From the NCBI GenBank assembly GCA_028583405.1, contig CM053260.1, forward strand, positions 17,005,763-17,069,762: a stretch of 64,000 nucleotides of DNA, given 5' to 3'. The position numbers and the translations under genes were made by a program. This DNA is from Pogonophryne albipinna (Eukaryota; Chordata; Actinopteri; Perciformes; Artedidraconidae). The notes under the pieces are model-generated. The model was not told the DNA's origin. It was given only the letters and a program-made list of their open reading frames with translations, and ran no database searches. Of this stretch, positions 47,241-60,714 are shown piece by piece (within the stretch, counting starts at the first letter, position 1; each line of letters begins with the position of its first letter).

Positions 47241-47997
47241 CAGGGTCTCTACTGTAAACAGAAAAAACATAACATTTGTAAGTATCTAATAATATACTAT
47301 CCACATAATATACTAGTTTAACCCCTACCAAAAAAAACAAAACATTTAATAATTACATGATATTATAAGATAAAAAAGTACTTACCAGAGTTTTTCTGGA
47401 TCAGATACAGGTCAAGAAAATGCATAGAGGAGGTATGGTGTTGGCTCATTAGCCCTCTCACTCTTCTTAGAATGATCCTGTGCAATTTTTAAAAGTTGAA
47501 CTCTTATCCCCTTATAAACAAAAATAACAATAGCCCTTAATTAACACTAATCATTTAAAAAAAAAAAAACTTACATCTAATTTAGAGAGGACAACTAAAA
47601 AAGTGTAAGGTGACTGTTTTAAACTAATTCCATCACATATATATCTTATTTTAACCCTATAATGTATTTACTTTAGAGAGTCCTCTCCTGCTGATATTCA
47701 GGTGTGTGTCTGCATATGGTATCTCTGCTTTAAAGAGTCCTTTATCCAGGTGATTAACGATGCTTCTTTTGTCCCCCCACAGAGTGATACTTAGTTATCA
47801 CTATTAAAACCTAAATAAGATCTTTTTTAAATTAATATGAATACCTTCTTTGCAAAACAGATACTTCCTTGTAGTTAACAGTTTCACAAAAACTTGAAAA
47901 GAAACATCCTTAGCAAGCACTAATCATTTAAAGCAAAACCCTGAATCAAATCTAGAGAGGACAATAACGTTTTTAGGTGTCTTAGTGAGTGAAAATT
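47241..47997. other. Right interior of the inverted-repeat element
   Basis: AT-rich, no coding domains. A motif CACTAATCATTTAAA...TCTAGAGAGGACAA occurs twice (about 47549-47595 and 47918-47965). Confidence 0.6.
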
Positions 47998-48143
47998 AAT
48001 GCCTGTTTTATTTAGTTTGAGCGTATTTCTTTTTTAAAGACGAACTCCATCCCCTCGCTTCTCACCTCACAGAGAGTGTCTTAATCAACATATAGATTAA
48101 CATCCCAGGCTTATCTCTAACCCTCACATCAAAGGCCAACTCC

Positions 48144-48146
<3 letters not shown>

Positions 48147-48188
<42 letters not shown>
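48147..48188. repeat. TG microsatellite at the right arm
   Basis: About 42 bp of TG repeats immediately after the right 149-bp arm. It mirrors the CA tract at the left arm. Confidence 0.95.
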
Positions 48189-48190
<2 letters not shown>

Positions 48191-48197
48191 ATTGTTC

Positions 48198-48440
48198 TTA
48201 AAGGTAGGGGTAGGTCATTTTGGAGAAACCATCTCGAGTGAGCTAGAATTTGAAAGTACACAACCGAAAATCTGCCACTTCCTCACAGAGCCCCTCCTCC
48301 AGCACACATGAACGCGCTCCACAACCAAAAAGAGGGCACGAGATAAGTTTATGCAAAGATCTCTGGCTGTAGGCGTCTGACTCCCGCCCCACTGAGGCAT
48401 TCGTTTCTTGACTGGCGCTCCGGACGGATGGCGGTAAGTT
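48198..48440. mobile_element. Partial TTAAAGGTGGGGTAGG MITE
   Basis: Starts TTAAAGGTAGGGGTAGGTCA and continues TTTTGGAGAAACC, matching the left half of the complete element at 60796-61146. The right terminus is not seen. Confidence 0.65.
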
Positions 48441-48639
48441 GTCACAGGCGTCTCTTGGCCAATTTTTTTTTTGCAAGGTGACTTGGTAAGTGGAAATTAC
48501 TGTCTTTTTAATTAGTTTAGAGCTTATTCCTATTTTCACCTAATTCCCTCCCCCCTATCTGCTAGCCTCAGAGCCCAAAAGGAAGGGGGTGGAGAAAGGG
48601 GGGGGAGAGTCCTGGGCGGGGAGGGGGTTAGACAGTCTC

Positions 48640-49062
48640 ACGCATAACTTCAAAGAGACACCTAGATTAACATCAAAGGCTTATAACACACCACCTCAAA
48701 GGGCAAAACATCACAGGCTAATTAGATTATACAACCCTGAGGGGACCAGACAGCATAACTTCAAAGAGACTGCATTAATTAACACATCAAAGAAATAGAC
48801 AACAAAGGCACTACACAGGGGGGGTTTTCACACCTACCTTAATTAACACATCAAAGAATTAGACAACAAAGGCACTACACCGGGGGGCTTTTCACACCTA
48901 CCTGTTATCTCACATCAAAGGCTTAGACTACAAGGGGGGACAGGGGCCAGACAACATAACTTCAAAGAGACTGCCTTAATCAACACATCAAAGAATTAGA
49001 CAACAAAGGCACTACACAGGGGGGCTTTTCACACCTACCTGTTATCTCACATCAAAGGGTCT
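48640..49062. repeat. Imperfect direct repeats of about 130 bp
   Basis: The blocks 'ttaa(t/c)caacacatcaaagaa(t/a)(t)agacaacaaaggcactacac' and 'ggggg(c/g)ttttcacacctacct' recur three times between 48770 and 49050, interleaved with CATAACTTCAAAGAGACTGC blocks. No gene. Confidence 0.75.
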
Positions 49063-49452
49063 CGAACAATGGGAGGCGGGACTTAGCTCATTTGCATAAT
49101 TGGGGCTGTGTCACCTGTCACTTTTTATGCATACTAATGTGATTGAAAGGGGATTGTTACTACTACTAAGGTTAGGTTGGAATCAGGTGATGGTGAAGCT
49201 ATAAGAAATAAACCAAAAAAAGACAACCTAATTGGTGAGCTTTAGAGGTGCTCGGATGCAAATGTTATTACCTGGATAGAGCCAGGCTAGCCGTTTGCTC
49301 CTCTTTCCAGTCCAGTCTTTTAGCAAACTGGCTGCTGACTGTAGCTTGTGTTACTGTACAGAGTGAGAGTGATTTTCTTATTATAACAGAAGTTGTATGG
49401 GATACACACACTCTCTCTTCCTCACGCTTATTTTTGTAATCTTGTCTTTCAG

Positions 49453-49604
49453 CTGCTGCTCGGCAGTTCGATCGCAAGCTGACCCACAATGGCTTCAGTG
49501 AAACTGTGAAGAAGTGGCTTCGTTATGCTCCAGAGCGCGAGGGAGGCATCCCAAGGAACACAAGTGAAACGAACACAAGTGAAACAAACGCAAGTCCAAC
49601 TTAG
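49453..49604 (+). pseudogene. Orphan terminal exon of an unidentified (probably transposon) gene
   Basis: After a good polypyrimidine-AG acceptor (TCTTGTCTTTCAG) the frame reads ARQFDRKLTHNGFSETVKKW, then LRYAPEREGGIPRN and the short repeat TSETNTSETNASPT before TAG. The codon structure looks real but I cannot assign the family. It may be the last exon of a gene whose upstream part was displaced by the inverted-repeat element. Confidence 0.45.
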
Positions 49605-49822
49605 GGTACCCCACCACACTCTAATGTGTTTTCCTTGTGCATACAGTACAAAGGTTACCGCCTCATAGACAATACTGTTCTTTCATGGACAATAGACTGT
49701 TGTTCTTACAGTCAAAAATAAGTCAAATGTTTACAGCTTCGCCTTCATGGAAGACTTGAAGCTTCAGGCTGTTGTTTGGAGTTGCACCAATGGTTCTTAC
49801 ACACCCTCTTTTTTTATGGGGG

Positions 49823-50372
49823 TGTTACGACCCGCCCCCTACTTAGTGGTAGTGGCTCGTGGGGAGACCCGCAACATAAAATAAAACACAGCAAACACGC
49901 AGCATTAAACGGCGTCTTATTTATTCCAGACACAACCGTACTCACATGGCCAACTGGCAAATGAACAAGGGCTGGAGGACAGGAAAAACAAACAAAAGGA
50001 CGAAGGGGGCCTGGGCCAGCCACACCACGGGCCGTAGGACCCACAGCTTCCCTCCGCTACCCAGAGATCTAACAAATCCCTGCGGGAGAAAATAAAGCCA
50101 CGAAAACCTGCACTACCTGGTCCTCCAGAGTACATAAGACACACAAGTAACACAGGGGATCTACAGATCCTAAACAGCAGAGTGAGGTAGTCCACGGACA
50201 GAGTCTTCTGGCATCTGGATAGGGAAAAAGAGACCTCTTCTCCTCCAGCTTCTCCTCTTTAAGTCATCCCCAGCTGAATGTCATCAGGACATCTGGGGAA
50301 GGCGGAGCCAGGAGCGGACCGGGTGTACCTGCACAGCAGAGAGACAGGTAAAAACACACCCAGCACGTAACA
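49823..50372 (-). repeat. Gypsy 3' LTR
   Basis: 550 bp, ends TG...CA. A minus-strand AATAAATAA poly(A) signal lies near 49918-49926. Open frames in this LTR are not genes. Confidence 0.93.
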
Positions 50373-50503
50373 CCCCCACCATGAGTTAGTGATTTTTTTT
50401 TAATTTTTATTTTATTTTACAGAAAACAAAACAATCACAACAATCGACTTCTAGTCGACAGACGTGCTGCACCACTCCGTCCACCCAGCAACCAGGCTAC
50501 AAA

Positions 50504-51980
50504 TCACAGGCGCGACAATGCATCAGCCAACACATTGTCCTTGCCACGAATGTGTTTGACCTCAACATTGAAGGCTTGCATAAAAATGCTCCACCGCATC
50601 AACCTTTGGTTTGTGTTACGCATTCTCTGCAGGAACACAAGGGGGTTGTGATCGGTAAAAATAGTGACAGGGATGTTTGATGACCCAACGTACACCTCAA
50701 AGTGGTTTAAGGCCAGGACCATAGCCAGGGCCTCTTTTTCAATGGTGGAGTACACCCGCTGGTGTCGATTGAATTTCTTTGAGAAGTATGATACTGGATG
50801 CTCCACCCCATCGACATCCTGCAGCAAGACAGCTCCGGCCCCAAATTCACTTGCATCAACTGCTAGTTTAAAGGGCCGATCAAAGTTTGGCGCAACAAGC
50901 ACCGGAGCATTAGTCATCAGCAACTTAATTTGCTGGAAAGCATGGTCACAGCGCTCAGACCACACATAGGGAACTTTTGGGCTTAACAGATCAGTTAACG
51001 GAGCAGCAACAGCTGAGAAATTTTTACAGAACCCTCTGTAGTACCCAGTCATCCCAAGGAAGCAGCGCAAGTCACGTCGGGAAGCCGGAGCAGAAAATGC
51101 CAGGATTGCTTCCACCTTGGCCTGGACCGGCCGTACTTCCCCGTTGCCAACCACTTTTCCCAGATAGACCACGGTTGCCTGAGCAAATTCACATTTTGCC
51201 AAGTTAATAGTTAGGTTCGCCCTGCGCAAACGCTCGAACACCTCCGTCAACTGTTCCATGTGCTTTTGCCATGACTCTGAATAAACCACAAGGTCATCCA
51301 AATATGCCGCACACCCTGACAGACCCGACAGCACAATATTAACGAGCCGTTGAAAAGTTGCTGGCGCGTTGCGCATCCCGAATGCCATGACAGTGTACTG
51401 TAGGAAATTATCTGGTGTCACAAACGCTGAAATTTCCTTAGCGCGGCTAGTTAGTGGAACTTGCCAATACCCTTTTAACAAGTCGATCTTGGTAACAAAC
51501 GAGGCACTGCCAACCTGGTCAATACAATCCTCCATTCTGGGCAAAGGATAGCTGTCAGGCTTTGTCACGCTGTTAACCTTCCGGAAGTCTGTACAAAAGC
51601 GATCGGATTTATCCGACTTGTCCACCAGTAAGCAAGGCGAGCTCCACGGGCTTAGGCTGTACTCAGCGATCCCGTTCATAATCATATAATCAACCTCTTT
51701 TTTAAATCGACGGCGTTTGTCAGGATTCACCCGATATGCGTGTTGTTTAATCGGCAGTGAGTCACCTACGTCAATATCATGTTCCAAAACCGTCGTGCAG
51801 GAAGGTACGTCCGAAAACAGTTGCTTGTTGGACAAGATCAGTTCACCTAGGTCTGAACGCTGCGTAACAGGTAAGTGCACTAAATGAGCCTCGATATTCA
51901 CCAGGATCTCTGAATTTCGCAGCCTCCCCTGTAACACCGCCTTCGACTGGACCACAACGTCTTCATCCCCCCCCCCCCCA
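50504..51980 (-). CDS. Gypsy reverse transcriptase-RNase H frame
   Basis: From the poly-G tract the frame reads DEDVVVQSKAVLQ, a linker, then the RT domain: AEYSLSPWSSPCLLV, RFCTDFRKVN, KIDLLKGYWQVPL, FGMRNAPATFQRL and the catalytic AAYLDDLVVYS. The RT connection (FLGMTGYYRGFCKNFS) follows, then RNase H (KLAVDASEFGAGAVL, TIEKEALAM, FTDHNPLVFLQ), ending HIRGKDNVLADALSRL and stop. About 490 aa with no internal stop. It has no ATG of its own in the right place, so it would depend on the upstream frame. In this clade (Gmr1-like) RT lies after integrase, as here. Confidence 0.9.
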
Positions 51981-53963
51981 AATAACCGGAGCTTCAGAGG
52001 TGGCAGATGCGTCATTTCCAGGGCTGGACAGCGCCACCACACAGGCAGTGACAGGTTTATAGAGATCAGCACTGGACAGCTCCCCTGTTAGAACAATAGA
52101 CTCATCAGTATCATCAGCTAAGCCCCTGCTCGAGCCAGGCGCTTGCGCCCTCTCGTTGTACGGCTTCAACATATTAACGTGACAAAGCCTGCTCTTACGA
52201 CCCCGTTCAGGGGTAGCGATGAGGTAGTCACGGTCACCGACCTTCTTAGTAATGATATATGGGCCACTGAACTGGGCTTGCAAACTGGAACCAGGGATCG
52301 GCAACAAGGCTAGCACTTTATCTACTGGAGCAAACACTCTGTCCTTAGCCCGCCTGTCGTACCACCCCTTCATTTTTCTCTGAGCCACACCCAGATTATC
52401 CCATGCCAGTTCGCATGCACGGCGCAGCTTCAAACGAAACCCACTCACATAATCCAGCAGATTAAGTGGCTCAGCCACCCCCAGCCATTTTTCCTTCAAC
52501 AGCTTCAGGGGACCACGTATATTATGAGCGAAAACCAGCTCCGCCGGGCTAAACCCTAGCGACTCCTGCACCACCTCTCTCACTGCGAACAACATTAAAT
52601 GCACTCCCTCATCCCAATCCCTTTCAAACTCCAAACAGTAGGCACGTAACATCGATTTGAGCGTCTGGTGAAACCGCTCAAGCACCCCCTGCGACTCAGG
52701 GTGATATGCACTGGAGTGGACATGACTGATAGCTAACTGTTTGAGAGTCTGAGCAAATACCCGCGACATGAAATTCGTTCCTTGGTCAGTTTGAATAATC
52801 TTTGGCAATCCAAACACGGAAAAAAACTTCACCAAGGCTTTGACCACACTCGGAGCAGTGATGTTACGCAGCGGTATCGCTTCAGGAAACCGTGTTGCTG
52901 CACACATAATGGTAAGCAGAAACCTATGTCCGGATTTACTACGGGGGAAGGGGCCAACACAGTCCACGATCACCCGCTCAAACGGCTCACCTACAGCCGG
53001 GATGGGATACAACGGCGCAGGCGGAATCGTTTGATTAGGCTTCCCTGCAACCTGGCACACATGGCACGTTCTACAATAATGCACCACATCCCTCTTTAGA
53101 CCCGGCCAGAAAAAGTGGCGCAGCACCCGGTCATAGGTTTTATTGACACCAAGGTGGCCAGCAAGCTGATGATCATGAGCTAAACCTAAGATGTCCTGGC
53201 GATATTTCGACGGAACCACCACTTGTGATACTACACACCAATCATCAACTGGGGATGCAAAGAGCGGTGTCCATTTACGCATGAGCACCCCGTCTTTAAC
53301 AAAGTACCCGCGAGAGCCAGCGACACCTTCTGAAACCGCCTCCTCCAATATCAATGATAATTCTGCATCCGCTTTTTGGTCACACACCAGCTGCTGACGT
53401 GCCACAGGCACAGCACCCATTTTTACCGTTTCAGTTTTCGCACCGTCACGCCGCTGAAGCAGGGGAGGGTCACTGATTGGCAGGTCTAATTCTATAGCCA
53501 TAAAACTGTCAGACAGATCCACCTCATCGTCAACTTCACCCCCACCCTTAGACTTGGCTCTGGTGACAGCACATGCAGAACGTACATTATGGAACTCCTG
53601 GACATTTGTATCTGAACATTCCCCCACAGGAACCGCAGTCATCTCCGGCTCTCTTAGCTTGTTATCAATCTCCTTCTCTCTAATCATTAATTTACGTAAC
53701 TCCAGCTGAAGCTGAAGCTCGCTAAATGTCGGAGTTACCTCGGTTTCCGAGTCTTTAGATAAATAAGTAGCGCCCGTTTCCTCCGGTAACACTTCCTTCT
53801 CTATAAGTGCCGCCAACAGCTGTTCCTTAATGACCTGCTTCTTGTGCTGTTTGCTAATTGCAACATTAAATCTGCCTGCAATTAGCTCCAGCTGGGCTTT
53901 ACTACAGGCGTCCAACTTCTCCCGAGCCGGACCACTAGCAAACCCTTCTAGGTCAAAATCCAT
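51963..53963 (-). CDS. Gypsy gag N-terminus fused to integrase
   Basis: ATG at 53963 (MDFDLEGFASGPAREKLDAC) opens a 666-aa frame. About 115 residues of gag-like, basic and helical sequence come first. The frame then passes abruptly into the linker RSACAVTRAKSKGGG and the integrase. The capsid, zinc knuckle and protease normally found between are absent, indicating an internal deletion. Integrase has the HHCC zinc motif (HDHQLAGHLGVNKTYDR, YCRTCHVCQ), the catalytic D, D and E (VIVDCVGPFP, IQTDQGTNF, YHPESQGVLERFHQ) and a GPY-type C-terminal domain (FSGPYIITKK). It ends in the 13-base C/G tract at 51967-51979, where the frame meets a stop. Confidence 0.88.
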   Translation of the reverse strand: MDFDLEGFASGPAREKLDACSKAQLELIAGRFNVAISKQHKKQVIKEQLLAALIEKEVLPEETGATYLSKDSETEVTPTFSELQLQLELRKLMIREKEIDNKLREPEMTAVPVGECSDTNVQEFHNVRSACAVTRAKSKGGGEVDDEVDLSDSFMAIELDLPISDPPLLQRRDGAKTETVKMGAVPVARQQLVCDQKADAELSLILEEAVSEGVAGSRGYFVKDGVLMRKWTPLFASPVDDWCVVSQVVVPSKYRQDILGLAHDHQLAGHLGVNKTYDRVLRHFFWPGLKRDVVHYCRTCHVCQVAGKPNQTIPPAPLYPIPAVGEPFERVIVDCVGPFPRSKSGHRFLLTIMCAATRFPEAIPLRNITAPSVVKALVKFFSVFGLPKIIQTDQGTNFMSRVFAQTLKQLAISHVHSSAYHPESQGVLERFHQTLKSMLRAYCLEFERDWDEGVHLMLFAVREVVQESLGFSPAELVFAHNIRGPLKLLKEKWLGVAEPLNLLDYVSGFRLKLRRACELAWDNLGVAQRKMKGWYDRRAKDRVFAPVDKVLALLPIPGSSLQAQFSGPYIITKKVGDRDYLIATPERGRKSRLCHVNMLKPYNERAQAPGSSRGLADDTDESIVLTGELSSADLYKPVTACVVALSSPGNDASATSEAPVIWGGGG

Positions 53964-54143
53964 AGCGCAAAAATCCAACCTAAACTCACTCCATAAAGAA
54001 GAAGACAAAAGAAAAGCAAACAAAACTGAAACCAGCCACGCTATCACTCTAGCCACCCTACACTGCACACACAAAGCAAAATATATATATGCTGTCAAGG
54101 GCCGTTCTAGAAAGAACACCGGCACCTGCCCGAGACAGCCTTT

Positions 54144-54156
54144 GGACGAGCCCCCA
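54144..54156 (-). promoter_or_regulatory. Primer binding site resembling tRNA-Pro
   Basis: Minus-strand TGGGGGCTCGTCC, two bases after the 5' LTR end. It equals the first 13 bases of the classical tRNA-Pro primer site. Confidence 0.75.
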
Positions 54157-54158
54157 TA

Positions 54159-54708
54159 TGTTACGACCCGCCCCCTACTTAGTGGTAGTGGCTCGTGGGG
54201 AGACCTGCAACATAAAATAAAACACAGCAAACACGCAGCATTAAATGGCGTCTTATTTATTCCAGACACAACCGTACTCACATGGCCAACTGGCAAATGA
54301 ACAAGGGCTGGAGGACAGGAAAAACAAACAAAAGGACGAAGGGGGCCTGGGCCAGCCACACCACGGGCCGTAGGACCCACAGCTTCCCTCCGCTACCCAG
54401 AGATCTAACAAATCCCTGTGGGAGAAAATAAAGCCACGAAAACCTGCACTACCTGGTCCTCCAGAGTACATAAGACACACAAGTAACACAGGGGATCTAC
54501 AGATCCTAAACAGCAGAGTGAGGTAGTCCACGGACAGAGTCTTCCGGCATCTGGATAGGGAAAAAGAGACCTCTTCTCCTCCAGCTTCTCCTCTTTAAGT
54601 CATCCCCAGCTGAATGTCATCAGGACACCTGGGGAAGGCGGAGCCAGGAGCGGACCGGGTGTACCTGCACAGCAGAGAGACAGGTAAAAACACACCCAGC
54701 ACGTAACA
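54159..54708 (-). repeat. Gypsy 5' LTR
   Basis: 550 bp, about five transitions from the partner LTR. As read on the minus strand it should carry the promoter. Confidence 0.93.
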
Positions 54709-54713
54709 GGGGG

Positions 54714-56041
54714 TATCTTGTGTCACTGTATATTTGCACATACGATGTGTCCTCTGCATTTATTCCACAGCGTTTGGGGAGCAATAACGGGTTAAGAGTC
54801 TTGCTCAGGGACGCATTGCTGCCTGTTTTCTAAAATAAATTTGAATATTAAAATCATGTTTTCTGTCATTTTTAGTTTGATTTCATACATTTTGGGAAAT
54901 ATGGTAATTCAAGGTAATTTTGAACAAGCTAATAACAACCGTCTGCCAACAATACATGGTGTAGTGTGTGTTTACAAGTTTGGACCACTTCATTCAGTAC
55001 AGTATTGATGTTGCACTTGTTAATGGTCTGTTAAGATGTAGACCTATACGCAGAAAACTCATTGGTGAAAAACATTCACTTTTTTAATGTGTTACAGTAT
55101 GCTTAGAAAAGTTGAATATTTTAATGTAAGTTTTAAATTTAGATTCCCATTTAGATGATGGTTGAATCAATATTGATTCCTAACACTGATTCAATATAAA
55201 ATCAACTACAATTTACATGTAGATTCCTATTTGGATGATGGTTGAATCAACATTGATAGTGTCAGTTATGGTTGAAAGTCCAACGTTTATTCAACATGAA
55301 AACAATTTGCGCTTTCTGTTTAATTTCAATTTCCGGGTTTCAACATGGATTCTATATTTCTGCCTAACCATATTTCAACATTGATTCACTCATATTTTGC
55401 TATCTGGGGAATATAAGAAGCTTTTTCTACAACCAGTGAGGTAAAGGCACATCTTTATATGATCATTATAGTTATAAAACAAATAAGAGAATAAAGTAAA
55501 CAGGTATAAAATACTATATGACAGTAAAAAAAAGTTGTTATTAATAAACAAGAATACAGTTTGAAAGGAGAGTGATTTGTAAAATACCCATAAAGAAAAA
55601 GAAAATCTGCTTACAGTACTGTTTCATCTGGGTGTCACTGTTGAGAGATGTATCCATAGATCTCCTAATGTTGCTCTCAAAGTGCACCAGATTGATGCTT
55701 TTAACTTCAACATTTAAAAAAACTAATCTTCCCGGGGGAGAATGCCCCCCGGACCCCCCTAGAGGAGGTTAGGTCCCCCCCCACTTAAATCATGTTCACA
55801 GGAGTCTAAATACATTTGCACACATCTTGTGTCCATATCTTTCTGTTTTGGTGGTCATGCCACAACCGGTGCACGTGCATGCGTATAGATATCTGGATTA
55901 AGAGGTTGCTTTTTCTTTGCACAGCATGAAAGAAAGGTGAAATGAGTGGGCTGTGATTTTAGTATTTTTAAGCAGAGGTCAATAATTTGTACGGCCCTCG
56001 GAGGATGTTGAAAACATTGAAATGGCCCTTGAGAGGAAAAA
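54714..56041. other. hAT-A right interior
   Basis: AT-rich DNA without domains. A local duplication of about 65 bp (AGATTCC.ATTT.GATGATGGTTGAATCAA) lies at 55140-55260. The block 'cccgggggagaatgccccccggacccccctaga' at 55729-55762 is a familiar fish repeat signature. The subterminal hAT-A sequence begins about 55850. Confidence 0.5.
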
Positions 56042-56056
56042 GGTTCCCCACCCCTG

Positions 56057-58802
<2,746 letters not shown>

Positions 58803-58994
58803 GATTGCCCTAGGGGTCTGTAAGGCTGTTTTTGAGTGAATCAGTGAGTCTATTGTGGCTCAGCTTTAAATGGCAATGGGGGAGAGGGAAGGGGGGGAGG
58901 AAGTGGTCACAACCAATCAATGGCTAGCTGGCTAGGATGGCAACATACTGTCATAGAGTCAATAGGAGGTGGTTTTGTGCAAACATGACAATCA
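58803..58994 (-). promoter_or_regulatory. cda promoter and 5' UTR
   Basis: Minus-strand TTTAAAG (58870-58864) about 60-65 bp before the ATG could act as a weak TATA box. A purine-rich run (GGGGGAGAGGGAAGGGGGGGAGG on plus) lies just upstream. Confidence 0.4.
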
Positions 58995-60714
58995 AGTTCA
59001 GGCATGGGCGTAGGAAGCATCCTGAATGTGGGGGGGACATTTTTAACGGGGGGTGTGGGGGTCCTCCCCCACGAAATAAAATAGATTTCCTGTATTCTGG
59101 TGCATTTTAACAGGTGGTTTGATACTTTTATGTGGCTATACTAGCATGAGGAAAATGATGGGTACATTTTGTAATTTCATCCAGTAGTAAAGAAAGGAAA
59201 CATATTTGATTATTAATTCAGAGCCGTCTTTGAATTAATAAAAAGCAGTTTAAATGCCCATTTTTTGTACATTTATATACAACAATAAATATTTGTGAGT
59301 GCATTGAGAGATATTGTTGTGGAGAGTCATTTATATATAAATCGCAAAATACATTTGTGAATCCTTCTGTGAGCATTTATTAATATTGAGACTGATCTGA
59401 CTCCATACAGATGTTAAGTTCACCTAGAAATGGTATCATTGACTTAAATGTTCAAATAAATGTTGCTCTTCTGTCTATATTGGTCACATGATGCCCCTTG
59501 ACTGAAATGTTTCCTGTTCAATATCCCCACTGATTTCCTTAAAATTCTGGGATGAGAGTCCACATCACAATTGACTCTAAACTGTCATTTCCCTTTCATC
59601 AACATTGAATCATAACAAGTCATACTGAATGTAAATACAACTGACTCTAAAGTAAGTCCCAGTCTGTGACATTGGACATTTTGAAGACTCAAAGTCCCAA
59701 GCAGTAGAATATTAGCTATCTATGTAATGTGCACAGAAAATAAACAGTTAACTGAATACTGGGATGGAAATGGCCTATAAGCACTCAGTAAAACATAATC
59801 ACACACAAAAAGCTTCTGAATGATAAGAAGTATAATTAAAACATAATGCAAATTACCATTTTGAGAGAGAGTACCTTAAAGCAGGGGTTCCCAACCCCCA
59901 GGTGTTACTGCCGGGCCGCGAAATAGCTGTGAGTTTATCGTAATATTTGCAGAATTATAAATATATAAAAATATTTTATCATAATATTTTTTTCAAAACG
60001 TGTTTAATTTTCGCACCTATACCAGTCATGTTATTTCATCCAGTAGCCTAGTTCATCTTTCACCAGATAGCCGTTGAAAATGGCTTTTGTGATGTTCCGA
60101 GGGATTCGGCGGCTCAGCCTGGTCTCAGCCTCTCGTGCGCACAAGAAAGTTACCGGTGCACCAAGTAGAAAGAGGAGCGCACAGGAGACAACCGTTTAAT
60201 TGCAGACTGTTATGTTGATGTGGGGAAATGGCAGTGCATACATTATTTGAGATATATTTCAAACTCTGACTTCATTTTAAGGACATGTCGGCCAGGGGTG
60301 TAGAGCTATTTGTTTAAGCACCGGATTGGCAAAACAGGAGAGTAAACCAGTCTGCCTTGATCTATGAATTCATGTCCGGGACTCTCACGGTATCTGCTGC
60401 CCGCAGCTGTTTTATAGAAGGAAAACCTCCTTCACTTCATGAGGCGCATGATGTGTAATTATAATAATAATAATCCTTATATTTATTATAGCGCTTTATC
60501 AAAGACTCTCAAAGCACTTTACAAATACACATTACACATACAGATCATACATGTAATGGTCATCTACTGTGGACAATACCCACAGGAGCAAATTCGGGTG
60601 AAGTGTCTTGCCCAAGGACACGACGGCCTGACGCAGTGGGGCGGGAGCAGGTTTCGAACTGGAGTTCCCCAACGCCCCCTTGATCTGATGATCAAACGCA
60701 CAGACCATGTGTGT

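Larger units (their letters stand above)
49818..54713 (-). mobile_element. Ty3/gypsy LTR retrotransposon with integrase before reverse transcriptase (Gmr1-like)
   Basis: Two 550-bp LTRs (49823-50372 and 54159-54708, ends TGTTACG...CGTAACA) are flanked by a 5-bp TSD GGGGG (49818-49822, 54709-54713). The LTRs differ at about five positions, all C/T, roughly 0.9%. The element is read on the minus strand: the 5' LTR is the right one. A tRNA-Pro-like primer site lies at 54156-54144 and a purine run at 50380-50373. Domain order is gag N-terminus, integrase, RT, RNase H. The middle of gag and the protease appear deleted. A homopolymer tract breaks the frame between integrase and RT. Confidence 0.93.

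Noticed and set aside
49814..50195. Minus-strand frames in the left LTR (and the identical ones at 54253-54531)
   Set aside because: Repeated in both LTRs; LTR sequence rather than protein genes.
49818..54713. Reading the gypsy element as an endogenous retrovirus
   Set aside because: No envelope frame is present, and the domain order and RT motifs fit a Ty3/gypsy retrotransposon.
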